From: Enterococcus lacertideformus
GTDB lineage: Bacteria; Bacillota; Bacilli; Lactobacillales; Enterococcaceae
Direction: 5' to 3'
DNA length: 64,000 nt
Assembly (NCBI GenBank): GCA_015680865.1
Contig: JADAKE010000023.1
Coordinates: 1-64,000, forward strand
Positions 50,744 to 61,556 of this stretch are shown piece by piece. The notes below the pieces were generated by a model that did not search any database, was not told where the DNA came from, and saw nothing but the letters and a program-made list of their open reading frames with translations. Made by a program: the position numbers and the translations under genes. How positions within the stretch are numbered: position 1 is the first letter of the stretch; each line of letters begins with the position of its first letter.

Positions 50744-53303
50744 TTATAGTTCTGTCAGTATCTCTTCTGTAAAACTAATGCTTTTTTCCTTTCCTTTGCC
50801 AATCAGAATAAACAATTGCAACGTGGCAACAATAAAACTGCTTCCCTTCATGTAAGCAAAATAACGCCCCTCCCATCGAGTAACGTAACGAAGTTTATCT
50901 TCATAGGCAGATTGAAAAGAATAAAAGAAATTTCCATAATTATAGACAATATGCATAATCCGTTCCTGAAAGAAAGAAAAATCAGTTTCCCCAACATTTG
51001 CCAGTGGTGCTAATCCGAGGTTTGCTTCTACATATCCTTTTTCTTGATAAACGATAAAGAGATTCACTAATAAATAGTCAGCAAGCTCAACAGGTTCTCC
51101 GGGTAACACCCGCAACAAATCGTACCCTGCTTGATGCTCTGATATAGATTTCCCTGTAATAAACCCTACGATTTTCTGCTCTTTTCGTACAATTCCTACG
51201 CCGCTATCTAACAGATAAGCTTCATTGAATCTTCCGACCGAAAAATGTTTTTCTCTCGCACAATGCAACCATCTTTTTGAAACATCACTTACTGCAACAA
51301 ATAGTTCTTCAGGTAAATGTTCATACCAAGTAAAATGATACCCTTCCTTGGCTAATCGTTGATGCTCTAATTGTTGATTGACCCAAGGCATTTCTTCCGT
51401 TGTAATATCAGCTATGCCAGCTTCACCAACTTTTGTGAAATGAAAACCCGCTTCATGAAGCATTACAACATATTTATCTGAAATTTTATAAAAAGCTAGT
51501 TGATACCCTAAACAATCAGCCTTTTTCATAAATTCAGTGATTGCTGGACGAATCAATTGTGGATTACCAATTGGATCCCCTAAGACAAAACATTTGTTTC
51601 CTTTCATTTGATAACCAAAAACAACTTCATCTTTACCACTTTGTTGATAATAGTAGTATTTATATCCTGGTAAACGTAAATAATGACTAGTAGAGGTTCC
51701 ATGGTAGCTGTTTAACAATTGATTGAACCGCGCGCGCAACCTGTAAGTCCACACCTAAATCCTCTGTTTCCGATGCTAAATATTGATAAAGTGCAACTAA
51801 AGCAAGTAATGAAATCCCAAGCCCAATCAACCCAGAGAACCAAACTTCATCTGAGGGAAATAAGATAAAATGTTTTGCAGTGAGTCGGTTCATCCAAAAA
51901 CGCCCACTATGGTACCCAGCAATTGCATAAACGATAAAGAGGGACCCAAATAAGCACACATCAAAAATAATTGCTCCCCATGAATAAATGAATTTCTTAC
52001 GATAAAATTCTTTACGCGACAACCAGACAGCAAATAAAATTAAAACATAAACTAAAATCAGCTGCCAAGACAAGGTTCGTGTTATTGTGTTAAGGATACC
52101 AAAAGCTAGTAATACGATAGTCGGTAGAAATGCCTTTTTGACTTTCATCGCTAGAGCTCTACCTAAACCAAGCAACAAAAAACCTATTAATAAATTCAAT
52201 GTCTGATCTAAAAAATTAAATGAAAAAGGGAGGAGAATCTGAAATAAACGACTGATGGCTGATAGGTTCGTGATAGTTGAAAGCAATACCATCATGATCC
52301 CAGCAAAATAAACAGCGATGACTAACACGAAATGAGCCAATTTTTGAAAAAGCAGTCTAGGAATATTATCTAAAAAGCGATTTATTTTTACCCCTGTATG
52401 TGTCAGAAATAGAAACATTCCGATCGCAAATGGTATAACATAATAAAATAATCGATAATAAAGTAACCAAACAACAGCAATATCTTGGCGGATAGCTAAC
52501 TGACCCATTCCTAAAATCATCAACACATCAAATGTACCCGCCCCACCAGGTACCATGGTCAGCATCCCTATCAAACTAGCGATAATAAACATCGGATAAA
52601 TAGAAGCAACTGAAACATCTACATGCATCAAATATCCAATTGATAAGAAAACGACTAATGCACCGGTCCATTGCCCAACTGATGCAATCAATAGCCCCAA
52701 AAGTCCTTTAGGGTAAAATTCGACAAATAAAGTCTTTCTTTTTAGATAAGCAAAGAAAAAAATAGCTGGTGCTATTACACTACCACCAAACAACCAAATC
52801 CAATAATCTTTAAAGATATTTGTTGTTTGTAAAAAAAACACATCTACAAATGTCAGAAATGACCAAAAAGACAAACCTGTCAGCATGAATAAGGCCACTT
52901 TTGAAACCGTAGCAAGCACCATCTTCCGATTGGTTCCTTTCCCATAAAAACTGGATCGAAGACTAGCTCCAACGATCCCACCAAAACCTGCTAAATTATT
53001 GATTGTATTCTTAATAAAAGCAGATAAGAAAAAAACTTGTCGCTTTATTTTAGGTTTTCCTTGTGTTTCCAATACACGAATGGTAACCATATCATACAGT
53101 AACATTGGTAATACACCAAGCAATCCCATTAAAATCATCAAACTTATGGAAAAATAACTTTGTTGTTTCATTGTTTGCCAAATGTCTTGCCAACTCATTC
53201 CATGGGCTATATTTACTACTTGATTGGCCACAAAAATTAAAATGGATCCGAAAAAAATCATTTTTAGAATCAAGCTATGTTCCTTCAACCATTGAAACAT
53301 CAA
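50744..53303 (-). pseudogene. mprF: MprF lysyl-PG synthase/flippase, frameshifted
   Basis: MprF adds lysine to phosphatidylglycerol and flips the product, which repels cationic peptides and daptomycin. ATG 53303 opens a 538-codon frame with about 13-14 transmembrane helices (flippase part). It ends shortly after ASETEDLGVDLQVARAV. The catalytic half lies in the next frame (ARFNQLLNSYHGTSTSHYLR, LAPLANVG and onward to 50744). The switch is in a GC-dinucleotide run (51729-51737). Restoring one 2-base unit gives 2562 bases, 853 residues, the normal MprF length. A GTG (51754) could start the catalytic half alone. Confidence 0.88.
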
Positions 53304-53494
53304 GTGACATTTTTTTTTTCACATTTTCCCCTTCCTAACTAGAAAACTTTCCTTTTATAAAACAATGTTATCTTATTTACTCTAATTTTTCCACTTTTGG
53401 ACAATCCCCTCATTGGTTGATTTATAGCCTTTCTTATTCTTTACTTGTCCTTCATTAAAAAGAAAGATATGCTAAAGTAAAAGGAGAGGATCAT

Positions 53495-54298
53495 ATGAAA
53501 ATCGGATTTATCGGAACTGGAAATATGGCACAGGCTATCATCAATGGTTTGATTGAAACGGGAACATTCGCCAAGGAGAATATCTTTGTATCAAGCGGTC
53601 ACTATGAAAACGCACAGCGCTTCGCTGAAAAAACTGGTGTCATAGCTTGCCATAGTAACCAAGAAGTTGCCAAACAAGCAGATATCATCTTACTTGCAGT
53701 TAAACCAAAGATCGTTGATCAAGTACTGCAAAATTTAAAAGGCTATAGTCACAAGCGTCTCTTTATTTCTATTGCTTCAGGAATATCACTTCATGACCTA
53801 GAAAAATCATTAAATAATCCAGAAGCAAAAATTATTCGCGTGATGCCCAATGTAAATGTAAGTGTAGGTGCAGGTGTTTCTGCTATTTGTAAAAATCATC
53901 GTGTCACAGAGAATGAATTCAAACAAGCAGCTGAGGTTTTTAAAGCTATTGGAAGTGTGTATCCTCTAGCAGAAAGTGATTTCAGCACATTTATTGGTTT
54001 AGCTGGCAGTTCACCAGCATTTATTTATATGTTGATTGATGCTATGGGACGTGCAGGGGTACTTAATGGACTTCCTAAAAAATTAGCGACTGAAATTGCT
54101 GCAAAAGCAATCATGGGGTCTTGTCAAAAGCTACTTTCAAGCGATGAAAATCCTTGGGAATTAGTTGATCAAGTTTCTTCTCCAGGTGGAACTACCGTGG
54201 CAGGCGTCGTCGCTTTAGAAGAAGCGGGGTTCATTCCTGCAATTATTAAAGGAATCAACAAAACAATCGAAAAAGACCAAGAAATGCTAGGCAAGTAA
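53495..54298 (+). CDS. proC: Pyrroline-5-carboxylate reductase
   Basis: Last step of proline synthesis. 267 residues with the NAD(P) fold GFIGTGNMAQAIING at the N-terminus and VMPNVNVSVGAGVSA. The C-terminal signature is WELVDQVSSPGGTTVAGVVA. GGAGAGG precedes ATG 53495. The only intact plus-strand gene in the right half except the 40.6 kb ORF. Bidirectional terminator follows. Confidence 0.96.
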   Translation: MKIGFIGTGNMAQAIINGLIETGTFAKENIFVSSGHYENAQRFAEKTGVIACHSNQEVAKQADIILLAVKPKIVDQVLQNLKGYSHKRLFISIASGISLHDLEKSLNNPEAKIIRVMPNVNVSVGAGVSAICKNHRVTENEFKQAAEVFKAIGSVYPLAESDFSTFIGLAGSSPAFIYMLIDAMGRAGVLNGLPKKLATEIAAKAIMGSCQKLLSSDENPWELVDQVSSPGGTTVAGVVALEEAGFIPAIIKGINKTIEKDQEMLGK

Positions 54299-54356
54299 GC
54301 AGAAACAACGACACAAAAAATAAATGACTGTCCTTTTTTTCCATGGAGGAGCAAAT

Positions 54357-54399
54357 AAAAAGCCCTATTTTGATGATAACCATCAAAATAGGGCTTTTG
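54357..54399. terminator. Bidirectional terminator between proC and rny
   Basis: Perfect stem of 17 bp (AAAGCCCTATTTTGATG/CATCAAAATAGGGCTTT) around ATAAC, with A/T runs on both sides, serving the convergent genes. Confidence 0.95.
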
Positions 54400-54424
54400 T
54401 TCTTTTTAAAGGGAATAAATCGTT

Positions 54425-55981
54425 TTACTTTGCATAATCTGTTGCGCGCGTCTCGCGGATAACGATTACTTTGATGTGCCCAGGGTAATCCAGTTCTTCT
54501 TCGATTCGTTTTCTAATATCTCTTACTAAACGCACGGCATCTAAGTCAGATATTTCTTCTGGTTTTACCATGACCCGAACTTCTCGTCCAGCTTGGACAG
54601 CAAAACTAGATTCTACTCCGGCAAAACTATTTGAAATGTTTTCTAAGCTTCTTAGGCGACGGATATAATTTTCCAAGGACTCACTTCTAGCTCCTGGACG
54701 AGCAGCGGATAAAGCATCTGCAGCTGCTACCAAGACAGAAATAACTGAAGTTGCTTCAACATCTCCGTGATGAGAGGCAATCGCATTGATCACGACAGGA
54801 TTTTCTTTGTATTTTGTAGCTAGTTCTGCACCAATCTCAACATGAGAACCTTCGATTTCATGATCTAAAGCTTTTCCGATATCATGAAGCAACCCAGCGC
54901 GTTTCGCTAATTGAATGTCTTCCCCTAGTTCAGCAGCAAGTATTCCAGATAATTTAGCAACTTCTACTGAGTGTTTTAGAACATTTTGTCCATAACTCGT
55001 TCTAAAATGAAGACGCCCCATAATTTTAATTAAATCAGGATGAAGAGTATGAGCACCTACTTCAAATGCTGCTTCTTCCCCATATTCACGAATTCGTACG
55101 TCCATTTCCTTGCGAGATTTTTCGACCATCTCTTCAATACGTGCAGGGTGAATGCGTCCATCTTGAATCAACTTTTCCAAGGTCATTCGTGCAATTTCTC
55201 GACGAATGGGGTCAAACCCTGAAAGTACTACAGCTTCTGGCGTGTCATCAATGATCAAATCAATTCCTGTTAAGATTTCCAAAGTTCGGATATTTCGTCC
55301 CTCACGACCAATGATGCGTCCCTTCATTTCATCGTTTGGCAGGGTTACAACTGATACTGTTGTTTCAGATACTTGATCTGCCGCACATCTCTGAATCGCT
55401 AATGATAAGAGATTTTTTGCTTTGCGATCTGCTTCTTCTTTTGCCCGTTGTTCTGATTCTTTTACCATCAATGTCAGTTCATGGTTCAACTCTTCTTCGG
55501 TTGACTTCATGATGACATCTTTTGCATCTTCTTTTGACAAACCAGCAATTTTTTCTAATTCTCTTTGTTGTTCTTCAATCAATTTTTCAACGTTTTTTTC
55601 TCGCTCTTCAATCAATTGCTGTTTTGAACTAAGTGATTCTTCCTTGCTTTCAAGTGAGCTCTCACGTTGTTCTAATGAGTCATCTTTACGATTCAATGTT
55701 TGTTCACGTTGAATCAATCGATTTTCTTGAGATTTTAATTCTAACTTGCTTTCTCTCAGCTCACTTTCAACTTCAGAACGATATTTCTGACTTTCTTCCT
55801 TAGCTTCTAACAATACTTCTTTTTTTAGAGTTTCTGCTTCTTTTTTTGCACTATCAATAATGCCAGCTGCTGATGATTGTGCACCAGCAATTTCTTTCTC
55901 GTGACGTGACTTTTCAACCATAAACCCTAAACCAAGACCTACAATTAAACCGATGATAGCGAGGAGAATATTGACTACCAT
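54425..55981 (-). CDS. rny: Ribonuclease Y
   Basis: Membrane-anchored endoribonuclease that starts mRNA decay. I use ATG 55981, 6 bases after GGAGGTGG; the frame is open 37 codons further. The 518 residues have an N-terminal transmembrane helix (about 3-22) and a long coiled coil (about 30-200). A KH domain ([15 protein letters not shown]) and an HD domain ([20 protein letters not shown], then [17 protein letters not shown]) complete it. The order here, recA then rny, is usual. Intact. Confidence 0.96.
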   Translation of the reverse strand: MVVNILLAIIGLIVGLGLGFMVEKSRHEKEIAGAQSSAAGIIDSAKKEAETLKKEVLLEAKEESQKYRSEVESELRESKLELKSQENRLIQREQTLNRKDDSLEQRESSLESKEESLSSKQQLIEEREKNVEKLIEEQQRELEKIAGLSKEDAKDVIMKSTEEELNHELTLMVKESEQRAKEEADRKAKNLLSLAIQRCAADQVSETTVSVVTLPNDEMKGRIIGREGRNIRTLEILTGIDLIIDDTPEAVVLSGFDPIRREIARMTLEKLIQDGRIHPARIEEMVEKSRKEMDVRIREYGEEAAFEVGAHTLHPDLIKIMGRLHFRTSYGQNVLKHSVEVAKLSGILAAELGEDIQLAKRAGLLHDIGKALDHEIEGSHVEIGAELATKYKENPVVINAIASHHGDVEATSVISVLVAAADALSAARPGARSESLENYIRRLRSLENISNSFAGVESSFAVQAGREVRVMVKPEEISDLDAVRLVRDIRKRIEEELDYPGHIKVIVIRETRATDYAK

Positions 55982-56541
55982 AAAATCCACCTCCATACTA
56001 TCTTTTTCATTTTTATCATCTCTATAACTTTTATGATAAAGTATGCTAAACTTATTGATATACATTATGCATAGGTATACAAAAACATGCACAAGTTTAT
56101 TCTAATGTTTGTCCCTCGTAGTGTCAACTTTAAATACATAAGAAACGGCTTTCTCCACTTTCACTTAAGGGTCATTTTACGAAAAAAAGGGACAAAAAAC
56201 AGTTTAGCGACAATCGTTCTTTTATTACATATAATTAAAAGAGAAAGAACTTAACTGATGATGAAATTTACTTTATTCTTGTTGAATCATGGTTAATAAA
56301 CAGATGCTAGATTCTAGAACAATTTTGACTTGACGAAACGAATCTTCCTGATACAAGAGATTCATCAATATGTATTGAGACAACACCCATGAGGGCTATG
56401 ATCCGCTGGGGTGTTGTCTCAGGTTCTCATCCAGAAGTCAAGCGTTAGCTATTGATGATGGTAGGATCGCAAACGACCTTGTCACCCTACCTGTCATCAC
56501 TACTTAAATGGACGATTTTATTCTTTTGTCTATTTTTATAC
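55982..56541. other. Spacer recA-rny with structured segments
   Basis: No gene. At 56378-56427 TGAGACAACACCC pairs perfectly with GGGGTGTTGTCTCA (13 bp) around a 19-base loop. A second imperfect hairpin at about 56455-56505 pairs GATGATGGTAGG with CCTACCTGTCATC. Neither is followed by a U run on the minus strand. They might be a leader or processing signal for rny, or ends of recA mRNA. Confidence 0.5.
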
Positions 56542-57582
56542 CTATTCTTCTAGTGGTAACTCTTCTTGTGTTTCTTCTGATGCTTCTATCTCATCCCCGA
56601 TACCGTAAGCCGCTCGAACTAAAGCAGAAACTTCTGCCACCATTTCTGGATGATTAGCCATATATATTTTTGCATTCTCACGACCTTGCCCAATACGATC
56701 CTCTTTATAAGAATACCATGCACCACTTTTATCTACGATGTCTTTTTCAACTGCCATGTCAAGCAATTCTCCTTCTTGAGAAATTCCTTGTCCATACATC
56801 ACGTCAACTTCAGCAATTTTAAAAGGTGGAGCTACTTTATTTTTGACTACTTTGATTTTTGTGCGATTACCAACAATGTCTGTTCCTTGCTTCAATTGTT
56901 CAGCACGACGAACTTCTAAACGAATCGTTGCATAGAATTTTAATGCACGTCCCCCTGGAGTGATTTCAGGGTTACCAAACATCACACCAACTTTTTCACG
57001 AATTTGGTTGATAAAGATTGCAATTGTTTTCGTTTTATTGATGGATCCAGATAATTTACGTAAAGCTTGTGACATCAATCGAGCTTGTAATCCTACATGA
57101 GAGTCACCCATTTCACCATCAATTTCAGCTCGTGGAACTAATGCTGCAACAGAATCAACAACAACGATATCTACTGCCCCACTTGATACTAAAGCATCAG
57201 CAATTTCTAACCCTTGTTCGCCGGTATCTGGTTGCGAAAGAAGCAATTCATCGATGTTTACCCCTAATTTTTGTGCGTATTGTGGATCTAAAGCATGCTC
57301 AGCATCAATAAAAGCAGCAGTTCCACCATTTTTTTGTACTTCAGCGATTGCGTGTAATGCAACAGTCGTTTTACCTGAACTTTCAGGGCCATAAACTTCA
57401 ATAATCCGTCCACGCGGATAACCACCCACACCTAAAGCAACATCTAACGCAAGCGAACCACTCGGGATAGTCGACACTTGTTGGTCGATTTTTTCGCCTA
57501 ATTTCATAATTGATCCCTTACCGTAGTTCTTTTCAATTTTTTTCAACGCAGCATCCAAAGCCGCTTTACGATCATCTGCCAA
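56542..57582 (-). CDS. recA: Recombinase A
   Basis: Homologous recombination and SOS signalling. The start is TTG 57582, 9 bases after AAGGAGG; the codon gives [20 protein letters not shown]. An ATG at 57606 lies upstream of the ribosome site. The 346 residues have Walker [10 protein letters not shown], the MAW-type region, [20 protein letters not shown] with loop L1, loop L2 ([21 protein letters not shown]), and an acidic C-terminus. Intact. Confidence 0.97.
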   Translation of the reverse strand: MADDRKAALDAALKKIEKNYGKGSIMKLGEKIDQQVSTIPSGSLALDVALGVGGYPRGRIIEVYGPESSGKTTVALHAIAEVQKNGGTAAFIDAEHALDPQYAQKLGVNIDELLLSQPDTGEQGLEIADALVSSGAVDIVVVDSVAALVPRAEIDGEMGDSHVGLQARLMSQALRKLSGSINKTKTIAIFINQIREKVGVMFGNPEITPGGRALKFYATIRLEVRRAEQLKQGTDIVGNRTKIKVVKNKVAPPFKIAEVDVMYGQGISQEGELLDMAVEKDIVDKSGAWYSYKEDRIGQGRENAKIYMANHPEMVAEVSALVRAAYGIGDEIEASEETQEELPLEE

Positions 57583-57687
57583 TACGATAATCCTCCTTAT
57601 ATTCACAAATCAGTGCAACATTTCATTAAATCAATCATATCTTTTTTATAGATAAAAAGCAAGAAAAAACCGAACAAATATTCGCAT

Positions 57688-58935
57688 TTATTTTTTTCTT
57701 AATAGTTGTCTTCTAAGCAGATCAAATCCTTGCATGACGGCACTTTGTCTTATATGCGCACGATCTCGTGTAAACTGAAATTTTTTCGAAAATACCTCGA
57801 CATCCCTTGAAGCTACCGAAATCCAGACGGTACCAGCAGGCTGATTTTCTAAGGTTTCAGGACCAGCTACCCCCGTAAACGAAATACTGTAGTCGGTATC
57901 TGCAAGTTCGCGTGAATGTATCGCCATTTGTTCTGCACATTCTTTGCTGACTGTGCCATATTTTTCCAAGAACGCATGATCAATTGTTAAAAATTCAGCT
58001 TTCGTCCCTAGCGAATAGGTAACGAAGCCTCCCGGAAAAACCGCAGACACTCCTGCGATGTCCCCTAACGCTGATTGAAATGCCCCTGCCGTCAAACTTT
58101 CAGCGGCAGTGATCGTTTTCTTTTTTTCTTTTAATAAATCAACAACCGCTTTAGGCAGAGAATAATCATCACCATAGCCATAAAAATATTCTCCTACTCT
58201 GGCTAATACTTTTTCTTCTAAAGCTAATAGAGCCTGCTTACCAGCATAAGTATCTCTAGTCTTTACAGTTAAACGTAGTGTGACTTCATTATTTTTTGCA
58301 TAAGGAGCGATTGTGGGATTACTTTGTGTTTCAATCAAATCTTTTAATTCTGTTACTAATTGTGATTCCCCTATACCATAAAAACGTAGAACTTTTGAAA
58401 TCAGCTTTTCTTCAAATGGAAATTTTTCTTCCAACAAAGGCCGTGCCTGTTCAATGAACATTGGTTTTAGCTCATTTGGTGGGCCGGGTAATAAGATATA
58501 GATATGATCCTTTGTTTGATAAAAAGTTCCTAATGCTAATCCTGCCCGATTAGATAAAGGAATCCCGCCAGCAATTATTTGTGACTGTTGTAAATTATTT
58601 TCAGTCATTTTTCGTTTCGTTATTTTAAAAAACGCCAGTAATTTTTTATATCCTTCGGTATTTTGAATCAATTCTTTTCCTAGATGCTTCGCAACAACTC
58701 CTTTTGTTAAATCATCTTCTGTCGGTCCTAGTCCTCCACATAAAATAATCAGGTCACTTCTTGTTTCTGCCAATTGGATCATTTCTTCTAAACGTGTTGG
58801 ATTATCTCCTACGACCGTTTGAAAATACACATCAATCCCGAGAGTTGCTAATTGTTCAGATAAAAAAGTGGCATTAGTGTTAACGACTTGCCCAAGTAAA
58901 AGTTCCGTTCCTACAGCTATAATTTCTGATTTCAT
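57688..58935 (-). CDS. cinA: Competence/damage-inducible protein CinA
   Basis: 415 residues. The N-terminal molybdopterin-like domain has [30 protein letters not shown] and [12 protein letters not shown]. The C-terminal domain ([29 protein letters not shown] [18 protein letters not shown]) is the nicotinamide-nucleotide amidase. Genes of this family help transformation and NAD recycling; cinA-recA is a classic Firmicute pair. The gap of about 80 bases to recA shows no terminator. Intact. Confidence 0.95.
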   Translation of the reverse strand: MKSEIIAVGTELLLGQVVNTNATFLSEQLATLGIDVYFQTVVGDNPTRLEEMIQLAETRSDLIILCGGLGPTEDDLTKGVVAKHLGKELIQNTEGYKKLLAFFKITKRKMTENNLQQSQIIAGGIPLSNRAGLALGTFYQTKDHIYILLPGPPNELKPMFIEQARPLLEEKFPFEEKLISKVLRFYGIGESQLVTELKDLIETQSNPTIAPYAKNNEVTLRLTVKTRDTYAGKQALLALEEKVLARVGEYFYGYGDDYSLPKAVVDLLKEKKKTITAAESLTAGAFQSALGDIAGVSAVFPGGFVTYSLGTKAEFLTIDHAFLEKYGTVSKECAEQMAIHSRELADTDYSISFTGVAGPETLENQPAGTVWISVASRDVEVFSKKFQFTRDRAHIRQSAVMQGFDLLRRQLLRKK

Positions 58936-59261
58936 GCTTTTTTCTTCCTTATCTTTAACTGATTAGTCATTAAGTAACTCATTTCATTCTCTTAAGTTTT
59001 TGGTGCCTATCTACTTCATAGTATACTTTATTTACCAAAAGATTCTCTCGTCCTTTGCTCAATTTTCTTTAAAAATAAATTTCCCAAAAACGATGAATTA
59101 AAGAAGTTTTTGTTCATGTATTATTGATGAAAACTATTGATATTTCGTTAAATAAGGAGTACTAATCTCTTAGAATAAGCCAAAAATCCTCAAATGTAGA
59201 GAAAATTTGGGGATTTTTGGCTTATTCTTTTTAAATTGATAAACTCTTCTATAGATTTAGA
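58936..59261. other. Spacer pgsA-cinA with repeat R4
   Basis: No gene. Holds hairpin R4 (59173-59227). Around 59100-59160 the minus strand is AT-rich and could carry the cinA promoter, but I cannot assign boxes. Confidence 0.55.
59173..59227. repeat. Hairpin repeat copy R4
   Basis: GAATAAGCCAAAAATCC pairs perfectly over 17 bp with GGATTTTTGGCTTATTC. The loop contains AAATGTAGAGAAAATTT. The outer stem GAATAAG/CTTATTC is the clearest version of the family consensus. Confidence 0.85.
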
Positions 59262-59840
59262 TCACATTGAACCTTTAAAGACGCTGCTATTTTTTGAAAA
59301 GTAATCGATTCCTGAGTAAATCGTAAAGATTAAGCAGGCATACAGCATGATTTGATCAACTGGTAACCCGATGAGATTAAAGGGAATATTATTAATAAGC
59401 AACAAAATAATTGCAATCATTTGCGTAGCAGTTTTTACTTTTCCAGGCCAAGCTGCTGCCATTACTTCCCCATGTTCTACTAATAACAAACGTAAACCAG
59501 TTACAGCTAATTCACGACAAATAATAATTGCTACCACCCAACCTGGAGCTTTTCCTTGTCCTACTAACATAATAAATGCGGTCATAACTAACATTTTATC
59601 TGCTAATGGGTCAGCAAATTTTCCGAAATTTGTAACTAAACTTCTCGCACGTGCAATTTTTCCATCTAGCCAATCTGTCATACTTGCTAAAGCAAAAATA
59701 ATCGCCCCTACGAGTTGTGTAATTGCAAGTGTAGTTGTTCCTACAGTTAATTGTCCCCAATCAAGTGGTGCTCCCACAACTACAATAAAAATGGGGATCA
59801 TACAAATTCTAAGTACAGTTAATTTATTTGGTAAATTCAC
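59262..59840 (-). CDS. pgsA: CDP-DAG-glycerol-3-P phosphatidyltransferase
   Basis: Makes phosphatidylglycerol phosphate, the precursor of phosphatidylglycerol. 192 residues with the CDP-alcohol phosphotransferase motif in DWLDGKIARARSLVTNFGKF and ADPLADK, and about five hydrophobic helices. Lies between rodZ and cinA as in other Lactobacillales. MprF, which uses the same lipid pool, is broken in this window. Intact. Confidence 0.95.
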   Translation of the reverse strand: MNLPNKLTVLRICMIPIFIVVVGAPLDWGQLTVGTTTLAITQLVGAIIFALASMTDWLDGKIARARSLVTNFGKFADPLADKMLVMTAFIMLVGQGKAPGWVVAIIICRELAVTGLRLLLVEHGEVMAAAWPGKVKTATQMIAIILLLINNIPFNLIGLPVDQIMLYACLIFTIYSGIDYFSKNSSVFKGSM

Positions 59841-60031
59841 AGTATTGACTCCTTTCTTCCCTATTCTACGTGAGTCTATCGAAACTTTCCACTGATAAAG
59901 AACATTTTTGAAAAATGGCTGTGAAAGAAGCTTGCAAGCTCAAGAAAGCGAGGCTGAACCACAGAGCTTGGAACATCAATTTAATTCAAACCTTTAAAAC
60001 CGAATAAACGGTGTTCCAACATCAACTGCTT

Positions 60032-60091
60032 GAAATAAGCCTAGATTTTTTAAAATATTAAAAACTATTTCAAAAAATTTCTTCTTATTTG
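60032..60091. repeat. Hairpin repeat copy R5
   Basis: GAAATAAG...TTTTTTAAAAT arm pairs imperfectly with ATTTCAAAAAATTTCTTCTTATTT. The loop TATTAAAAACTATTT is a diverged form of the family loop. Confidence 0.65.
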
Positions 60092-60158
60092 GCATCCAAG
60101 CTAACTGATGCTTCTACAACCTCTTCTCGTAAACGGTATTCACAGCATTGCTTCTACA

Positions 60159-60220
60159 GAATTAAGCTCAAAATCGCTCAAAACATGAAGAGCTGTTTCG
60201 AGCGATTTTAACTTAATACT
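60159..60220. repeat. Hairpin repeat copy R6
   Basis: ATTAAGCTCAAAATCGCTC pairs with CGAGCGATTTTAACTTAAT, with loop AAAACATGAAGAGCTGTTT. The inner stem (AAATCGCTC/GAGCGATTT) is unlike any other copy but is fully paired. Confidence 0.82.
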
Positions 60221-60278
60221 CAGGACAAAACGCTCTTTTCCTGACCTTTTATCCACGGTGTTCAAGTATCAGCTCCTT

Positions 60279-60338
60279 GAAATAAGACTAAATTTTTCAA
60301 AACATGATAAGCTATTTTAAAAAATTTCTTCTTAGTTG
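60279..60338. repeat. Hairpin repeat copy R7
   Basis: GAAATAAGACTAAATTTTTC pairs with AAAAAATTTCTTCTTAGTT across AAAACATGATAAGCTATTTT. Flank ACGGTGTTCAAGTATCAGCT resembles the flank of R5. Confidence 0.7.
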
Positions 60339-60466
60339 TCAGCGGAGCTAACCAATACTTTCACAACCTCTTATCCCGGTTTTCCCAAGCCTATTTGTAC
60401 TAAACTTCTCAGACTATCTACTTTTACTTTATACACATAATCGCATATATCCATGTAGAACGTTCA

Positions 60467-61345
60467 TCACTCTGTGTATTGTAGTGCAAGCTTAACATTT
60501 TTAGGATTTTGATTATTTGCTACTGGATTAACGGGAATTTCTTCCCCATTTACCTTGATCGTAGCGTTGCTAGCTGCACCTAAAGTGATCGTAGCATTCG
60601 CTGCTGTTTCAGGAAGTTGCGTGCTTTGCGTTTCATTTGCTGCTAGTGTGCCTTGGTAGACATAGGCATTATCAACCAATACACCAATCCATACACGGTT
60701 TGTCGCAGTAAATTCAAGTGTGATCGGCTTTTTAGCCTCTGCGATATTGACGGCAATAGCGCTACCCGTATCCTGACCAGCTGTAATGGTCATCTTTTTT
60801 TCTTCTGTAGACGATTCCGTCGTTGGAGAAGAAGTTTCACTTTGTTCTTTTGTTGAAGAGGTTGTTTGTGCAACAGAGCCATCTACTGTAACTGAAGATG
60901 CTGTAGCACCAATAATTGGATCAGACTGACGATCTTGCCAAGTCATATATCCTACAACGGTAATAATTGCTAAAGCGACTAATCCGAGTAAAATAACTGG
61001 AAGGCTTGTCCAAAATTTGCTCAGATTGTTTTCTTCTTGGTGCATCGCCTTTCTCGAGCCATTAACTGTTTCTGGCTCTGGTCTTTCGATCACTTCTCCA
61101 GCCGATAATTTACTTTTTCCATCAAATACATCAACAAGATGATTGCCATCTTCACCCACAGCTTCTGCATACTGTCGAATAAATGCACGAACATAAAATT
61201 TACCAGGTAATTGGTCAAAATCATCATTGTCGATTGCTTCTAGATAACGTTTTTGGATTTTGGTAATCTGTTGTAATTCATCCAAAGATATTTTCTTATT
61301 CAGGCGGGCCTGCCTTAATGTTTCCCCGATGGTTTCAAAAGCCAC
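60467..61345 (-). CDS. rodZ: RodZ-like cell-shape protein
   Basis: 292 residues. An N-terminal helix-turn-helix domain occupies about 5-75 (IGETLRQARLNKKISLDELQ, ending FIRQYAEAVG). A basic linker precedes one transmembrane helix at about 111-132 (LPVILLGLVALAIITVVGYM). A Ser/Thr-rich stretch (about 150-180) and a C-terminal beta domain (DUF4115) follow. In Firmicutes this gene (ymfM) lies between the M16 peptidase genes and pgsA, as here. Likely links the cytoskeleton or elongation machinery to the membrane. Intact. Confidence 0.9.
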   Translation of the reverse strand: MAFETIGETLRQARLNKKISLDELQQITKIQKRYLEAIDNDDFDQLPGKFYVRAFIRQYAEAVGEDGNHLVDVFDGKSKLSAGEVIERPEPETVNGSRKAMHQEENNLSKFWTSLPVILLGLVALAIITVVGYMTWQDRQSDPIIGATASSVTVDGSVAQTTSSTKEQSETSSPTTESSTEEKKMTITAGQDTGSAIAVNIAEAKKPITLEFTATNRVWIGVLVDNAYVYQGTLAANETQSTQLPETAANATITLGAASNATIKVNGEEIPVNPVANNQNPKNVKLALQYTE

Positions 61346-61556
61346 TCGTTCATCTTCTCCAGTCTGTTTATTCTAACCAGTATATTTTAAAACTGATTGT
61401 TTTGGTTTTTCTTTTTGTTAAAAGTATAAATGATTGATGTACCAACATACAATTTTCTATGCATTAACTTATTTAAGAATACCATAAATGAAGCGATTCT
61501 AGGTCAGCATTCACCTAACTCTATAACGAAACTTAAAAGTTTCAACTACTAGTTGT

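Larger units (their letters stand above)
59841..60466. other. Spacer rodZ-pgsA with three hairpin modules
   Basis: No gene. Three tandem hairpin modules (R5-R7) start at about 60032, 60159 and 60279. Similar flanks precede them (ACGGTGTTC, ACGGTATTC, ACGGTGTTC), and CTTCTACAACCTCTT or CTTTCACAACCTCTT follows R5 and R7. The module spacing is about 120-127 bases. Confidence 0.75.

Noticed and set aside
50744..51754. Independent small synthase gene separate from mprF
   Set aside because: Restoring two bases fuses it to the flippase half at the normal MprF length, and no ribosome site precedes the GTG.
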